From: Parvularcula sp039822105
Lineage (GTDB): Bacteria > Pseudomonadota > Alphaproteobacteria > Caulobacterales > Parvularculaceae
DNA: 64,000 bases
NCBI GenBank assembly: GCA_039822105.1
Contig: JBCBMW010000001.1
Span: 316,291 to 380,290, forward strand
Reading direction: 5' to 3'
The notes beneath the pieces were generated by a model. The model saw only the letters and a program-made list of their open reading frames with translations, did no database searches and had not been told where the DNA came from. Both the position numbers and the translations under genes were made by a program. Of this stretch, positions 9,262-18,690 are shown piece after piece. Each line of letters begins with the position of its first letter. Within the stretch, counting starts at the first letter, position 1.

Positions 9262-9921
9262 ATGGATAACGCTTACAGAAAACGCGCCGGGTTGGCGGCC
9301 AGCTTGGGTCTCGCGATCCCGGTGGCTACCATGATCGTCTACATGATCACCCTCGGCGGACCCGACGAGTCCGGATACGAGGGCTTCAAAACCTACGTGA
9401 CAGAGCGGTGGGACGATATTGTCACCGTGTGGACCGTGGAATGCGTGGGTCTCGTCCTCTGCGCGATCGCCGCCTTTGGTTTGGCGGCTGAGCAGACCAA
9501 AGGCCGTGCCGCGTGGAACGCCATTGCCCTTGGTAGCCTCGGCGGTTTTGTCTCCACCGCCATGGGGATCAGCCTCTTCCAAGGCTTTGCCACATCCGCC
9601 GAAGAGCACGTGCAGCTGACCTTCACGGTCGTGAACAGCTCCTTCTACTTCTTTTTTGTCGGCAAGGCGCTGACGGCCGCTGGGATTGCTGGTCTGTCTT
9701 TTGACCTCTTCAAAGATGGCAATCCTCTGTCGAAGATCTGGGCGCTGGTCGCTGGTTTAGGCGGGGTCGCTGCGTTGGCGGTGAACCTTTTGGCCACGAC
9801 CAAGGGCATGGAGCTTGTCTTCCCTGGCGGTCTCACCGGTACGGTGGCCACCGCACTGGGCGTGCCCGTTGCCTTCCTCGTCACCCGCTCAGCGGCGGCG
9901 AGCGGCGAAGAAGCCGCGTAA
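9262..9921 (+). CDS. Hypothetical integral membrane protein
   Basis: 219 residues that I do not recognise. Four to six hydrophobic segments can be seen, including the N-terminal LGLAIPVATMIVYMITLG and the C-terminal VATALGVPVAFLVTR. The ATG at 9262 has GAGGG six bases upstream and is preferred over the ATG at 9253 or the TTG at 9196. The last 33 nt overlap the convergent tadA gene. It is divergent from the acyl-CoA dehydrogenase, with 157 nt between starts. Confidence 0.72.
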   Translation: MDNAYRKRAGLAASLGLAIPVATMIVYMITLGGPDESGYEGFKTYVTERWDDIVTVWTVECVGLVLCAIAAFGLAAEQTKGRAAWNAIALGSLGGFVSTAMGISLFQGFATSAEEHVQLTFTVVNSSFYFFFVGKALTAAGIAGLSFDLFKDGNPLSKIWALVAGLGGVAALAVNLLATTKGMELVFPGGLTGTVATALGVPVAFLVTRSAAASGEEAA

Positions 9922-10347
9922 GAGGGCGGCAGCTTCATCGGCCAACACACCGCCGGTCACCTCTGGCCGGTGGTGGATTGTTGGCTGGTCAAAGAGCTTC
10001 GGGCCGTGCGCCACAGCCCCGCCTTTGGCATCATCTGTGCCATAAACGAGCCGTGCGATCCGCGCGTGGCTGATGGCCCCTGCGCACATCGCGCAAGGCT
10101 CAAGCGTGACCACCAACGTGCAGCCTGTGAGGCGGTAGTTTCCCAAAGCTTTGGCTGCGCGTCGTAACGCGAGCATCTCGGCATGTCCGGTGGGATCTTG
10201 TTCCGCGATCGGAGCGTTATGCGCCTCGGCGATGACCACGCCTTCAGGGTCCACGACCAAGGCGCCGACAGGCACCTCGCCCTTTTCCGCAGCCTGCTCC
10301 GCCAGCGCCAGCGCGGCTCGCATCCATGCCTCGTCTTGTTTCGCCAC
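9889..10347 (-). CDS. tadA: tRNA-specific adenosine deaminase
   Basis: A 152-residue zinc deaminase that converts A34 to inosine in tRNA-Arg(ACG). The active-site HAE is at residues 55-57, and PCAMC at 84-88 supplies the two zinc cysteines. Length is normal for TadA. The start appears to be GTG at 10347; the internal ATG at 10323 would remove eight residues. The gene begins 2 nt after the M23 lipoprotein stop on the same strand, so the two are cotranscribed. It is an essential housekeeping enzyme in most bacteria. Confidence 0.94.
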   Translation of the reverse strand: MAKQDEAWMRAALALAEQAAEKGEVPVGALVVDPEGVVIAEAHNAPIAEQDPTGHAEMLALRRAAKALGNYRLTGCTLVVTLEPCAMCAGAISHARIARLVYGTDDAKGGAVAHGPKLFDQPTIHHRPEVTGGVLADEAAALLRGFFAARRR

Positions 10348-10349
10348 CT

Positions 10350-11006
10350 CTAGCGAGCGGCCAAGGTGAGGATGTTCATGGGCGTCAAGCCAAACGCGCC
10401 TTTCGGTGTGTCATAGTCTCCGGTCAGGATCTCGTAATGCAGGTGGATCGGGATCGAATAGCTTGCGGTGTTGCCCATGATGCCGAGCACTGTCCCCGTT
10501 TGCACTGTCCTGCCTTCTTGCGCCTCGCCCGTACGGTTTTGCAGATGGGCGTAGCGGGTGAAGACGGTTTCGGAGTGCTTGATCAGCACATAGTTGCCGT
10601 AGTCGTCCCGATAGCCTGACTCCACGACTGTCCCTGGCCCTGCGGCGACCACGGGACCAGCAGGGCGACTTTGTAGGTCGATCCCCTTGTGCAGCTTGCC
10701 GCGGCGGTTGCCGAAATTGGACGAGAGGCAGGATTTCGGCGCAGGATTGATCAACAGCCGCTGACCATTCACCCGGGCAAAAGGCGCATAGCCTGTGACC
10801 CGGCCGTCACCGTCTGCGCGCGGCGCATTGCTGACGCTGAGGCGCGGGCAGAGGAGCAGCTCGCTCTCAGGCGAGAAACCAGGTGCAAGTCCGCTGGGCG
10901 TTGACGCGTTGGAAGACGTGCCGCCGCCCTGGCCATCACCGGAGGTGGCGCAAGCCGCAAGAAGCAAAGCGGCGAGGGCGGGGGTGATGCGCGACAGGAA
11001 AGCCAT
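10350..11006 (-). CDS. M23-family metallopeptidase lipoprotein
   Basis: 218 residues. A lipoprotein signal ends in LLAAC with the acylated Cys at 19, followed by a Gly/Ser-rich linker. The C-terminal LytM/M23 domain holds zinc ligands H106 and D110 (HKGID), H188 and H190 in HLHYE, and H154 in the YAHL loop. All metal-binding residues appear present, so it is probably an active peptidoglycan endopeptidase in the periplasm rather than a degenerate activator. It lies directly upstream of tadA, and the pairing has no obvious functional meaning. Confidence 0.9.
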   Translation of the reverse strand: MAFLSRITPALAALLLAACATSGDGQGGGTSSNASTPSGLAPGFSPESELLLCPRLSVSNAPRADGDGRVTGYAPFARVNGQRLLINPAPKSCLSSNFGNRRGKLHKGIDLQSRPAGPVVAAGPGTVVESGYRDDYGNYVLIKHSETVFTRYAHLQNRTGEAQEGRTVQTGTVLGIMGNTASYSIPIHLHYEILTGDYDTPKGAFGLTPMNILTLAAR

Positions 11007-11087
11007 GAAGTCATTGTGTTCTCAAGCTGAACAGGCCGCAAGCATCCTTGCGTTGCGGGCGAGATGATTTCGATCGCAACGAACTTA

Positions 11088-11115
11088 TTGACGCCTCCGT
11101 ATCAGCCCTTAGATA
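11088..11115 (+). promoter_or_regulatory. groESL sigma70-type promoter
   Basis: TTGACG at 11088-11093 and TAGATA at 11110-11115 are separated by 16 bases. The predicted start of transcription falls at the beginning of the CIRCE element, the usual layout for HrcA-repressed groESL. Confidence 0.7.
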
Positions 11116-11120
11116 GCGCG

Positions 11121-11147
11121 TTAGCAGCCGCCGGCCTTGAGTGCTAA
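11121..11147 (+). promoter_or_regulatory. CIRCE operator (HrcA site) of groESL
   Basis: The left arm TTAGCAGCC (11121-11129) and right arm GAGTGCTAA (11139-11147) flank a nine-base spacer. The right arm is a perfect CIRCE half site and the left arm matches 7 of 9. This implies repression of groESL by HrcA, which is not encoded in the window. Confidence 0.93.
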
Positions 11148-11190
11148 AAGCGGTCTGTCCCTTATCACCAACCTCTATCTGGAGAGCACC

Positions 11191-11478
11191 ATGGCTTTCA
11201 GACCACTTCACGACCGGGTCCTCGTTCGCCGCGTCGAAGAAGACGAAAAAACCGCTGGCGGCATCATCATTCCTGATTCCGCTAAAGAGAAGCCGCAGCA
11301 GGGCGAAGTCGTCGCTGTTGGCACCGGCACGAAGTCCGAGAACGGCGACATCACGCCTCTCGACGTCAGCGCAGGCGACAAGATCCTGTTCGGCAAATGG
11401 TCCGGCACTGAGGTCAAGCTCGACGGCGAAGACCTTCTGATCATGAAGGAAAGCGACATCCTGGGCATCCTCGCCTAA
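11191..11478 (+). CDS. groES: Co-chaperonin GroES
   Basis: A 95-residue Hsp10 that caps the GroEL ring. It begins MAFRPLHDRVLVRR and contains the mobile loop around EEDEKTAGGIIIPD. The ATG at 11191 is chosen because the family start is here; the frame extends upstream to 11137 without support. It is the first gene of the groESL operon, behind a sigma70-type promoter and a CIRCE element, with groEL 46 nt downstream. Confidence 0.98.
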   Translation: MAFRPLHDRVLVRRVEEDEKTAGGIIIPDSAKEKPQQGEVVAVGTGTKSENGDITPLDVSAGDKILFGKWSGTEVKLDGEDLLIMKESDILGILA

Positions 11479-11524
11479 GCGCATCGCATTTCATCAGTTT
11501 ACCCACGAATTTTAGGAGAATATC

Positions 11525-13150
<1,626 letters not shown>

Positions 13151-13165
<15 letters not shown>

Positions 13166-13200
13166 GAAGATCCCCCTAGGGATCTTCTGAAGTCATAAAG
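13151..13200 (+). repeat. Direct repeat copy 1, groEL 3' end plus hairpin
   Basis: This 50-bp block contains the last four codons and stop of groEL and a hairpin at 13165-13188 with a 10-bp perfect stem (AGAAGATCCC / GGGATCTTCT). It matches 13248-13297 at 46 of 50 positions by eye. Confidence 0.9.
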
Positions 13201-13220
13201 CCGCCCATCATCAAAGGTGG

Positions 13221-13244
13221 TGATATCGGCCGAGGCCGATATCA
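13221..13244 (+). repeat. Perfect 11-bp inverted repeat after groEL
   Basis: TGATATCGGCC and GGCCGATATCA flank a two-base centre. It lies between the two copies of the groEL-tail repeat and would fold as a strong RNA hairpin, or could be a protein-binding palindrome. No T-run follows, so it is not a classical terminator. Confidence 0.8.
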
Positions 13245-13247
13245 CGC

Positions 13248-13297
13248 GGCGGCATGATGTAAGAAGATCCCTCTCGGGATTTTCTGAAGTCATAGAG
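13248..13297 (+). repeat. Direct repeat copy 2 of groEL tail
   Basis: Copy of 13151-13200 with four substitutions. It includes the GGCGGCATGATGTAA end of groEL out of coding context. The hairpin at 13262-13285 is kept, with one C-to-T change tolerated as a G-U pair. Confidence 0.9.
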
Positions 13298-13303
13298 CTT
13301 CTG

Positions 13304-13332
13304 AAAAGGGCGGCCCCTGGGTCGCCCTTTTT
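13304..13332 (+). terminator. Rho-independent terminator of groESL
   Basis: A GC-rich stem of AAAGGGCG with CGCCCTTT, interrupted by one mismatch and closed by a short loop, runs directly into a run of T. It is the last of four hairpin structures behind groEL. Confidence 0.85.
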
Positions 13333-13415
13333 GTTTGCACAAGGCGTTTACGCATTCATCGTTTTTCAATAAGAGCCCTTGAAGCAGGCGCCCAGTTTGG
13401 CCTGCTCAGGAAACG

Positions 13416-14258
13416 ATGAGCCCTATGCAATTCATTGAACAAAGTCCGCAGTCACCTAGGCGCCGGGCGGCGTTTCGACCCGCACTTCTCCTCACCTCTC
13501 TCGTGGCTGCTGGCGTGATGGCGACGGGATCAGCCCACGCGATAAGGCTCGAGGTCGCCCCTGATGCACCGATTTGGCAGCATCTCGGAGCGGCTCTTCT
13601 CCTCACGTTGCATATTGGTGGAGGGGTCATCGGCCTCGCGTCGGGGGTCGCGGCGCTCACCGCAAAGAAAGGCGGCACGATCCACCGCGCGGCGGGCAAG
13701 ATCTTCCTGCCGGCGATGTTCATCACTTACCTAATCGGTGCCGGCGTTGCCCCTTTTCTTGCGGAGCAGCAGCGACCCAACTTCGTTGCAGGTATATTGG
13801 CGCTTTATCTCCTGATCACCGGTTGGCGGACTGCTAAGCGTACGAACTTGTCTGCGGGTACCGAGGACATAACGGGGTTTGCTATCGCGCTGGCGATCGC
13901 GTCGACCGGGTTCATCTTTATGCAGATGGCCTCGAACAGTCCAACGGGCACAGTGGATGGCTCCCCGCCTGAAGCCTTCATCGTTTTTACGGTGGCAGGC
14001 TCCTTCGCCGTGCTGGGCGAGCTCAACTTTCTGATCCGGCGCAACCTTGCGGGCGCGGCGCGCATCGCGCGGCATCTTTGGCGCATGTGCGTTTCGATGT
14101 TTCTCGCATCGGGGTCTTTGTTCTTGGGGCAGCCTCAGGTCTTCCCCGATTGGTTCAACGCCACGCCGTTGCCGTTCCTCTTCGCGTTTGTCCCGCTGCT
14201 CGCGATGCTCTTCTGGCTTGTCGCTGTCCGCGTGCCTTCACGCCGCTCAACAGGATGA
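13416..14258 (+). CDS. Multi-pass membrane protein, DUF2306-like
   Basis: 280 residues with about seven hydrophobic segments after a charged N-terminus. The HIGGGVIGLASGVAALTAKKGG segment followed by IHRAAGKIF resembles DUF2306-type proteins, in which conserved histidines lie at membrane edges. Function is unknown; haem or small-molecule binding has been suggested for relatives but cannot be shown here. AGGAAACG precedes the ATG at 13416. It stands alone between the groESL terminator and a 277-nt intergenic stretch. Confidence 0.75.
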   Translation: MSPMQFIEQSPQSPRRRAAFRPALLLTSLVAAGVMATGSAHAIRLEVAPDAPIWQHLGAALLLTLHIGGGVIGLASGVAALTAKKGGTIHRAAGKIFLPAMFITYLIGAGVAPFLAEQQRPNFVAGILALYLLITGWRTAKRTNLSAGTEDITGFAIALAIASTGFIFMQMASNSPTGTVDGSPPEAFIVFTVAGSFAVLGELNFLIRRNLAGAARIARHLWRMCVSMFLASGSLFLGQPQVFPDWFNATPLPFLFAFVPLLAMLFWLVAVRVPSRRSTG

Positions 14259-14535
14259 AATGCTGCGCTTGCGAAGAGAGCTGATGTGCTCAGAAGTTGA
14301 CATTGAGGATGACAGATCTGTGAGGTGTTAATCTATAATGCAGAGGCTCATTTTTGAAAGCAGTCTGGCGTTTCGCGGGCGTGGGTCTTTCGCAGTTGAT
14401 GCTCCAGAACTCTAGAGTTTAAGCGCGTTCCAGCGTTGTGGATCAGTTTCTCTTTTTTTTCCTTCCGTTTTCCGCTGCGCTATGTGTAGCCTTTAGCTGC
14501 TTCGGACCCACAGGTCCTTCGATCGAGGGAGGCGT
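14259..14535. promoter_or_regulatory. Intergenic region with two perfect palindromes
   Basis: No gene is seen in these 277 nt. They hold a 10-bp perfect palindrome ACAGATCTGT at 14312-14321, a TATAAT at 14334-14339 and a 12-bp perfect palindrome AACTCTAGAGTT at 14408-14419. A T-rich run follows near 14450. The arrangement fits a regulated promoter for the small gene at 14536, but no well-spaced -35 is obvious. Confidence 0.45.
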
Positions 14536-14907
14536 ATGGTGATCAAGAGCATCCTTAAGCGTCGAAACAGCCAAGGCGTCGAAGGTGATCCGCTCGGCGC
14601 ACCTGGCGACTACGAGATCACCACGGCCCGTTTTCCGGGCCGCTCAGTGATCGCGTTCCAAAAGCGCGGCGGTCAGGCCGCGGCTCTCGAGGTCACCGAA
14701 CAAGGCGCCGAGATCGTCAAAGGCCTCGCCGCGGGCGCTCTTGTGTCGGAGCTTGAAGAGGCCCGTGAGGAGCTGTCGAGCAAAGCCGTTCTCCCCTTAA
14801 CTGCTGACCGCGGCGCCAGCCGTGAAGAAGCAGAAGCCTTTATCCAGTCGCTCGATCTTCTTGATGCGGCGGAGAAGCAAGCGCTGATGGGCGCGTTGCC
14901 GCGTTAG
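14536..14907 (+). CDS. Hypothetical protein, 123 residues
   Basis: I do not recognise this protein. It is soluble and mixed-charge, with no signal peptide, and its C-terminal half is probably helical (ELEEAREELSS). The ATG at 14536 has a GAGGGAGG ribosome site, so it is very likely expressed. It is followed at 16 nt by the methyltransferase-like gene and may share its transcript. Confidence 0.75.
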   Translation: MVIKSILKRRNSQGVEGDPLGAPGDYEITTARFPGRSVIAFQKRGGQAAALEVTEQGAEIVKGLAAGALVSELEEAREELSSKAVLPLTADRGASREEAEAFIQSLDLLDAAEKQALMGALPR

Positions 14908-14923
14908 GACCGATTGATCTTTG

Positions 14924-15385
14924 ATGTCTGAGACCGACCGTCCAAGCGGTTTTCCCTGGCCGCCAGTGATCACGCTCGCGGGAATTGCCGCTATGGTGGC
15001 GTTGGGACGCCTTGTGCCGATGGAGCCTAGCCCGCGGCTGCTTCAGCCCGTCGGCGTTGTTCTTGTCGTTCTCGCCTTGGCCGTCGATCTCTGGGTGCTG
15101 ATGATCTTTCGCCGGCACAAGACGACCATCCGCCCCGATCGGGGTGCGAGCCATCTTGTGACGACGGGCCCGTTTTCGGTGAGCCGGAACCCTATCTATG
15201 TCGCCAATCTGGCGCTGCTTCTGGGCGTGGGGATGGCGACCCGGAACATTTGGGCGGTTCCAGCCATTGGCGCTGTTTTTCTTCTCATCGACCGGTTGGC
15301 AGCCGCCCCAGAGGAGCGGCACCTCGCGGCTCTCTTCGGGCGCGACTTTGAGGACTATCGCCAGCGCGTCCGCCGCTGGCTCTAA
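14924..15385 (+). CDS. Isoprenylcysteine carboxyl methyltransferase-like membrane protein
   Basis: 153 residues with four hydrophobic segments. The C-terminal half carries the HLVTTGPFSVSRNPIYVA motif, followed by a charged YRQRVRRWL end, the hallmark of the ICMT/PEMT group of membrane S-adenosylmethionine-dependent methyltransferases. The bacterial substrates are mostly unknown. The ATG at 14924 directly follows an in-frame TTG; I take the ATG. It ends 6 nt before mutM on the same strand. Confidence 0.82.
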   Translation: MSETDRPSGFPWPPVITLAGIAAMVALGRLVPMEPSPRLLQPVGVVLVVLALAVDLWVLMIFRRHKTTIRPDRGASHLVTTGPFSVSRNPIYVANLALLLGVGMATRNIWAVPAIGAVFLLIDRLAAAPEERHLAALFGRDFEDYRQRVRRWL

Positions 15386-15391
15386 GGGCTG

Positions 15392-16255
15392 ATGCCAGAG
15401 TTACCAGAAGTCGAGACGGTGCGGCGCGGTCTGGCGCCAGCGATGACAGGAGCGGTGATCACCCGTGTCGACCAGCGCCGGCCAGATCTTCGTTTTCCGT
15501 TCCCTGACAATTTCGCTCAGCGCCTAACCGGCGCTACCGTCGAAGCGGTTGGCCGGCGCGCAAAGTTTCTTCTGTTTCCGCTGAGCACCGGCGAAACAAT
15601 GGTCGCTCATCTGGGAATGACGGGTCGGTTCTCGGTGGAGGCGGGCTCCCGCAAGCTCGAGCCGGGTGCGTTTTATGCTCCTGACCCGCCGGGTGGCCAC
15701 GATCATCTGGTGATGGATCTTCGGGACCCCAGCGGCGGTCCAGTGCGCGTGACCTTCTCTGATCCGCGGCGCTTTGGCTTTGTCGAGCTTTTCTCGGGAG
15801 AGGCGCTGGCGACGGAACGGCTTGATCCGTTGGGGCCAGAGCCCCTCAGCGACACCTTTTCTCCAGATGACCTGGTGCGCAGGCTCAAGGGCAAGGCAAC
15901 GCCGATCAAGTCGGCCCTTCTCGATCAAAAAGTGGTCGCGGGCCTGGGCAACATCTATGTCTGTGAGGCGCTCTTTCGTTCTGGGATCAGTCCGAAGCGC
16001 TTGGCGCGTACCATTGGTCCGGCACGAGCGGAGAGACTCGTCGCTGCCATTAAAGATGTCCTTGCTGAGGCGATCGAGGCGGGCGGTTCCACCTTGCGCG
16101 ACTACGCGGCTGCTGACGGACAAGAGGGTGAGTTTCAGCAGCGCTTTTTTGTCTACGGACGCGAGGGTGAGCCCTGTCTCCAATGCGCCGCACCTGTCAA
16201 AAGGCTCGTTCAATCAGGGCGTTCGACCTTCTACTGCAGCTCCTGTCAGCGTTAG
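15392..16255 (+). CDS. mutM: Formamidopyrimidine-DNA glycosylase
   Basis: 287 residues. This base-excision repair enzyme removes 8-oxoguanine and formamidopyrimidines and nicks the abasic site. The obligatory N-terminus MPELPEVET supplies the catalytic Pro2 and Glu3. The C-terminal zinc finger uses C262, C265, C282 and C285, so the protein is complete. It lies between the ICMT-like gene and rpsT in the order common to alphaproteobacteria near dnaA. Confidence 0.97.
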   Translation: MPELPEVETVRRGLAPAMTGAVITRVDQRRPDLRFPFPDNFAQRLTGATVEAVGRRAKFLLFPLSTGETMVAHLGMTGRFSVEAGSRKLEPGAFYAPDPPGGHDHLVMDLRDPSGGPVRVTFSDPRRFGFVELFSGEALATERLDPLGPEPLSDTFSPDDLVRRLKGKATPIKSALLDQKVVAGLGNIYVCEALFRSGISPKRLARTIGPARAERLVAAIKDVLAEAIEAGGSTLRDYAAADGQEGEFQQRFFVYGREGEPCLQCAAPVKRLVQSGRSTFYCSSCQR

Positions 16256-16342
16256 CGCAAAAACTTTTGAGAAGGGCGTTGACCCCGGCAAATTATCTCG
16301 TCTATGGCCTCCGCTCGTCTAGAAAGAGGGTTCCTCCCAGTT

Positions 16343-16609
16343 ATGGCCAACACAACGTCGGCACAGAAGATGGTTCGCAAGATTGAGCGCCGTACGGCGG
16401 TCAACAAATCTCGGCGGAGCCGTGTTCGGACGTTCATCAAGAGGATCGATAGTGCGGTTGAGGCGGGTGATCTCGCAACGGCCCAATCGGCCCTTCGTTC
16501 GGCTGAATCTGAGATCATGCGAGCCGTCGCTAAAGGCGTCATTCATAAGAACACTGCATCTCGTAAAGTTTCTCGCTTGTCGAAGCGTGTGAAAGCACTA
16601 GCTTCCTAA
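16343..16609 (+). CDS. rpsT: 30S ribosomal protein S20
   Basis: An 88-residue basic protein that binds 16S rRNA early in small-subunit assembly. It starts MANTTSAQKMVRKIERR, and the KGVIHKNTASRKVSRLSKRV end is typical. The ATG at 16343 is the family start; the frame extends to 16304 without support. It is followed by its own terminator and then the long dnaA leader. Confidence 0.97.
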   Translation: MANTTSAQKMVRKIERRTAVNKSRRSRVRTFIKRIDSAVEAGDLATAQSALRSAESEIMRAVAKGVIHKNTASRKVSRLSKRVKALAS

Positions 16610-16655
16610 GCTCTACGATCTGACGACTGAACGTCTTTAGGCAGAGCTTCGGCAC

Positions 16656-16684
16656 GCCGCTCATTTTTATGGGCGGCTTTTTTA
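16656..16684 (+). terminator. rpsT terminator
   Basis: A seven-pair stem GCCGCTC / GGGCGGC (one G-U pair plus one near the loop) is closed by an AT-rich loop and followed by TTTTTT. It separates rpsT from the dnaA control region. Confidence 0.85.
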
Positions 16685-17123
16685 TTGTTCCGTTTGCGTC
16701 GGTTATGGGCTGTGGAAAATTTTCGCTCGCGTGATTGTGAAACGATCAACGGCGATTCGCTTGAAACTTTCGATGGTTCACGAATCCGCGGGATCGGGGG
16801 GTGACCAAATGCTCTGTAATCTGGTTCGTCACACGCTTGTCATTAACGAAGTAATAGGTAGCTTGATGAAACAGCGGGCATTCGGGCGCACCGCTTCATG
16901 AGGGAGGCACATAAGGATGAAAAAAAAACCCCAGCAAGAAATTCAACTCTTGAATTTTCTAGATTATTCCGCATGCGCCGATGAGCAAATTCGCTCGCTC
17001 TGCTGGGTCAAACCTGGTGGACAAAACCTTTCCCTTACGGATAAGTAGCTCGTCTAGGGACAGCACGACACTCCTAAACAAAAAACTTGATGGCGGCCTG
17101 ATAAACGGCCGAACACTTTTGCT
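16685..17123 (+). promoter_or_regulatory. Long dnaA upstream region with one DnaA box
   Basis: The 439 nt between the rpsT terminator and dnaA contain a good DnaA box in reverse orientation, TGTGGAAAA at 16711-16719. They also hold two GANTC sites at 16754-16758 and 16782-16786, and a weaker 7-of-9 box at 17016-17024. A 43-codon ORF lies at 16917-17048. An inverted repeat AAATTCAA / TTGAATTT with a three-base loop lies inside that ORF, and CGGCC / GGCCG sits just before dnaA. This fits autoregulation by DnaA and CcrM-linked control. With only one strong box I do not call it the origin. Confidence 0.6.
16917..17048 (+). CDS. Putative 43-residue leader protein upstream of dnaA
   Basis: The ORF starts MKKKPQQEIQLLNFLDYS and ends LSLTDK, followed by TAG. 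A strong ribosome site GGGAGG, with AAGG closer to the ATG, makes it look translated. The peptide has a basic start, two cysteines and no membrane segment; I recognise no family. It ends 75 nt before dnaA. It could be a real small protein, or a leader whose translation controls folding of the dnaA message, since an inverted repeat lies within it. No homologue is known to me. Confidence 0.42.
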   Translation: MKKKPQQEIQLLNFLDYSACADEQIRSLCWVKPGGQNLSLTDK

Positions 17124-18584
17124 ATGCAAAGGCGCATGATGCAGAACGCTCAGAGTACGCACGAATATTCTCCGACCCAACAGTTCAGCGATTTTAAATC
17201 TCTCCTTCGGGAGCAATTTGGTGAGGCCATTTACGACAGCTATTTTGACGGACTAAGCCTTGCGGAGGCTGACGAGGGCGGTGTAACGTTTTGCGCACCG
17301 TCGCGTTTTTCAGCATCACTCATTTCACAGCGTTTTGCCGTCCGTATGCGGCAGATGTGGTCTGAGCGGTACGGACCAGTACAAAATCTTCGTGTCAAAG
17401 GCGCTCAAGATGTTGTGGGCGCTCCGTCGCCAACCTCGTCCTCGCCAGAGGCCACACAAGCCGCCAAGCCTATGCCGTCTGCCGTCCAAGCCCGTCCGTC
17501 CCAAGACGAAAAGACCACGTCGTCTTTCGATAGCGCTGCCACAGGCATTTTTGCCCAGGGCATGACGCTCGACCGGTTTTGTACGAACGACACCAACCGT
17601 CTTGCGCGGCGGGCTGCTGCAAAGATTCTTGATGAGGCGGGTCAGGGCGTGACCATGATCCATGGCGCAGCTGGCCGGGGCAAAACCCATCTTCTGAACG
17701 CGGTGGGTCAGGAATGGCTGCATCGTAACCCCGGCGATAATGTCCTTTACCTGACATATGACTCGTTGATGACCGACGTGTCAGAGGCCTTCATCTCAAA
17801 AAGCGTGAAGGAACTTCGGACGTTTCTTCAAAACACGGATGTGTTGCTGATCGATGATATCCAACTCCTCCGTGGACGGAAAAGGACGCAGGAAGAGCTG
17901 GACTGTTTGATCGATAAGCTGCGCGGCGCAGGTAAGCGGGTCCTGGTGGCGGGTGCGCTGCCGCCGGCGAAACTGGCCGAGACAGGAATCTCCGCGCGAC
18001 TGGCCGGCCGTCTGGGCGGTGGTCTTTGTGTCCAGGTGAACAAGCCTGACCTCGACTTGCGACTGAAGATTGCTTTGCAACTGGCAGAGGAAGCGGCTGC
18101 CGCTTCGGGTGTTTCGATCCTCCGTCGCCATGTCGAGTTCATTGCGCGGCGCTGCGAGGATTCCGTACGCGAACTTGAAGGTGTCATGAGCCTGGTGCAG
18201 GTCGCGACTGAGGCTGAGGCTGATATCGGCAAAGAGCTCAGCGATGACCGGCTGCGGCATCTCTTGGCGGACCACCTCAACAACCGTCGGCCTTCGCTGA
18301 CGCCAGAGGCGATTTTCGACTACACCACCGAGGTCTTCGGCCTTTCCAAGACCGATCTTCTCGGTCGCTCCCGCAAACAGCCGATCGTGCGGGGGCGTCA
18401 CGCCTTTTGCCTGGCTGTGCGGAAGCTGACGGACACGCCGCTGACCGCGATTGGCTCGATGATCGGCCGGGATCACACCACGGTGATGCATTCGATCAAG
18501 ACGGCGGAGATCTTGGCGGAGTCTGATGCGACCTTTGGCGCGCGGATCACGCAGATCTTCGATGAGTTCGACCACAATTCTTGA
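17124..18584 (+). CDS. dnaA: Chromosomal replication initiator DnaA
   Basis: 486 residues from the first ATG. AAAGG at 17128-17132 makes the ATG at 17139 an equally good start. Domain I spans about 20-90 and a Ser/Pro/Ala linker about 95-140. The AAA+ ATPase has Walker A GAAGRGKT at 181-188 and Walker B LLIDD at 241-245. Domain IV has the DNA-binding signature GRDHTTVMHS at about 448-457. It binds DnaA boxes and melts the origin. The region 16685-17123 in front of it carries a DnaA box and GANTC motifs. The Walker A region differs from the usual GEPGLGKTH, but essential residues are kept. Confidence 0.97.
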   Translation: MQRRMMQNAQSTHEYSPTQQFSDFKSLLREQFGEAIYDSYFDGLSLAEADEGGVTFCAPSRFSASLISQRFAVRMRQMWSERYGPVQNLRVKGAQDVVGAPSPTSSSPEATQAAKPMPSAVQARPSQDEKTTSSFDSAATGIFAQGMTLDRFCTNDTNRLARRAAAKILDEAGQGVTMIHGAAGRGKTHLLNAVGQEWLHRNPGDNVLYLTYDSLMTDVSEAFISKSVKELRTFLQNTDVLLIDDIQLLRGRKRTQEELDCLIDKLRGAGKRVLVAGALPPAKLAETGISARLAGRLGGGLCVQVNKPDLDLRLKIALQLAEEAAAASGVSILRRHVEFIARRCEDSVRELEGVMSLVQVATEAEADIGKELSDDRLRHLLADHLNNRRPSLTPEAIFDYTTEVFGLSKTDLLGRSRKQPIVRGRHAFCLAVRKLTDTPLTAIGSMIGRDHTTVMHSIKTAEILAESDATFGARITQIFDEFDHNS

Positions 18585-18690
18585 GGGTGCTTTCGGCATT
18601 CGAACCTAGCGCTCTGCGATCTGGTATGCTGTTGTCTGCGCCCCGGGCGAGTCGGCGTAACGGCTCCGCGACCAGAAGGAGAACGGACCC

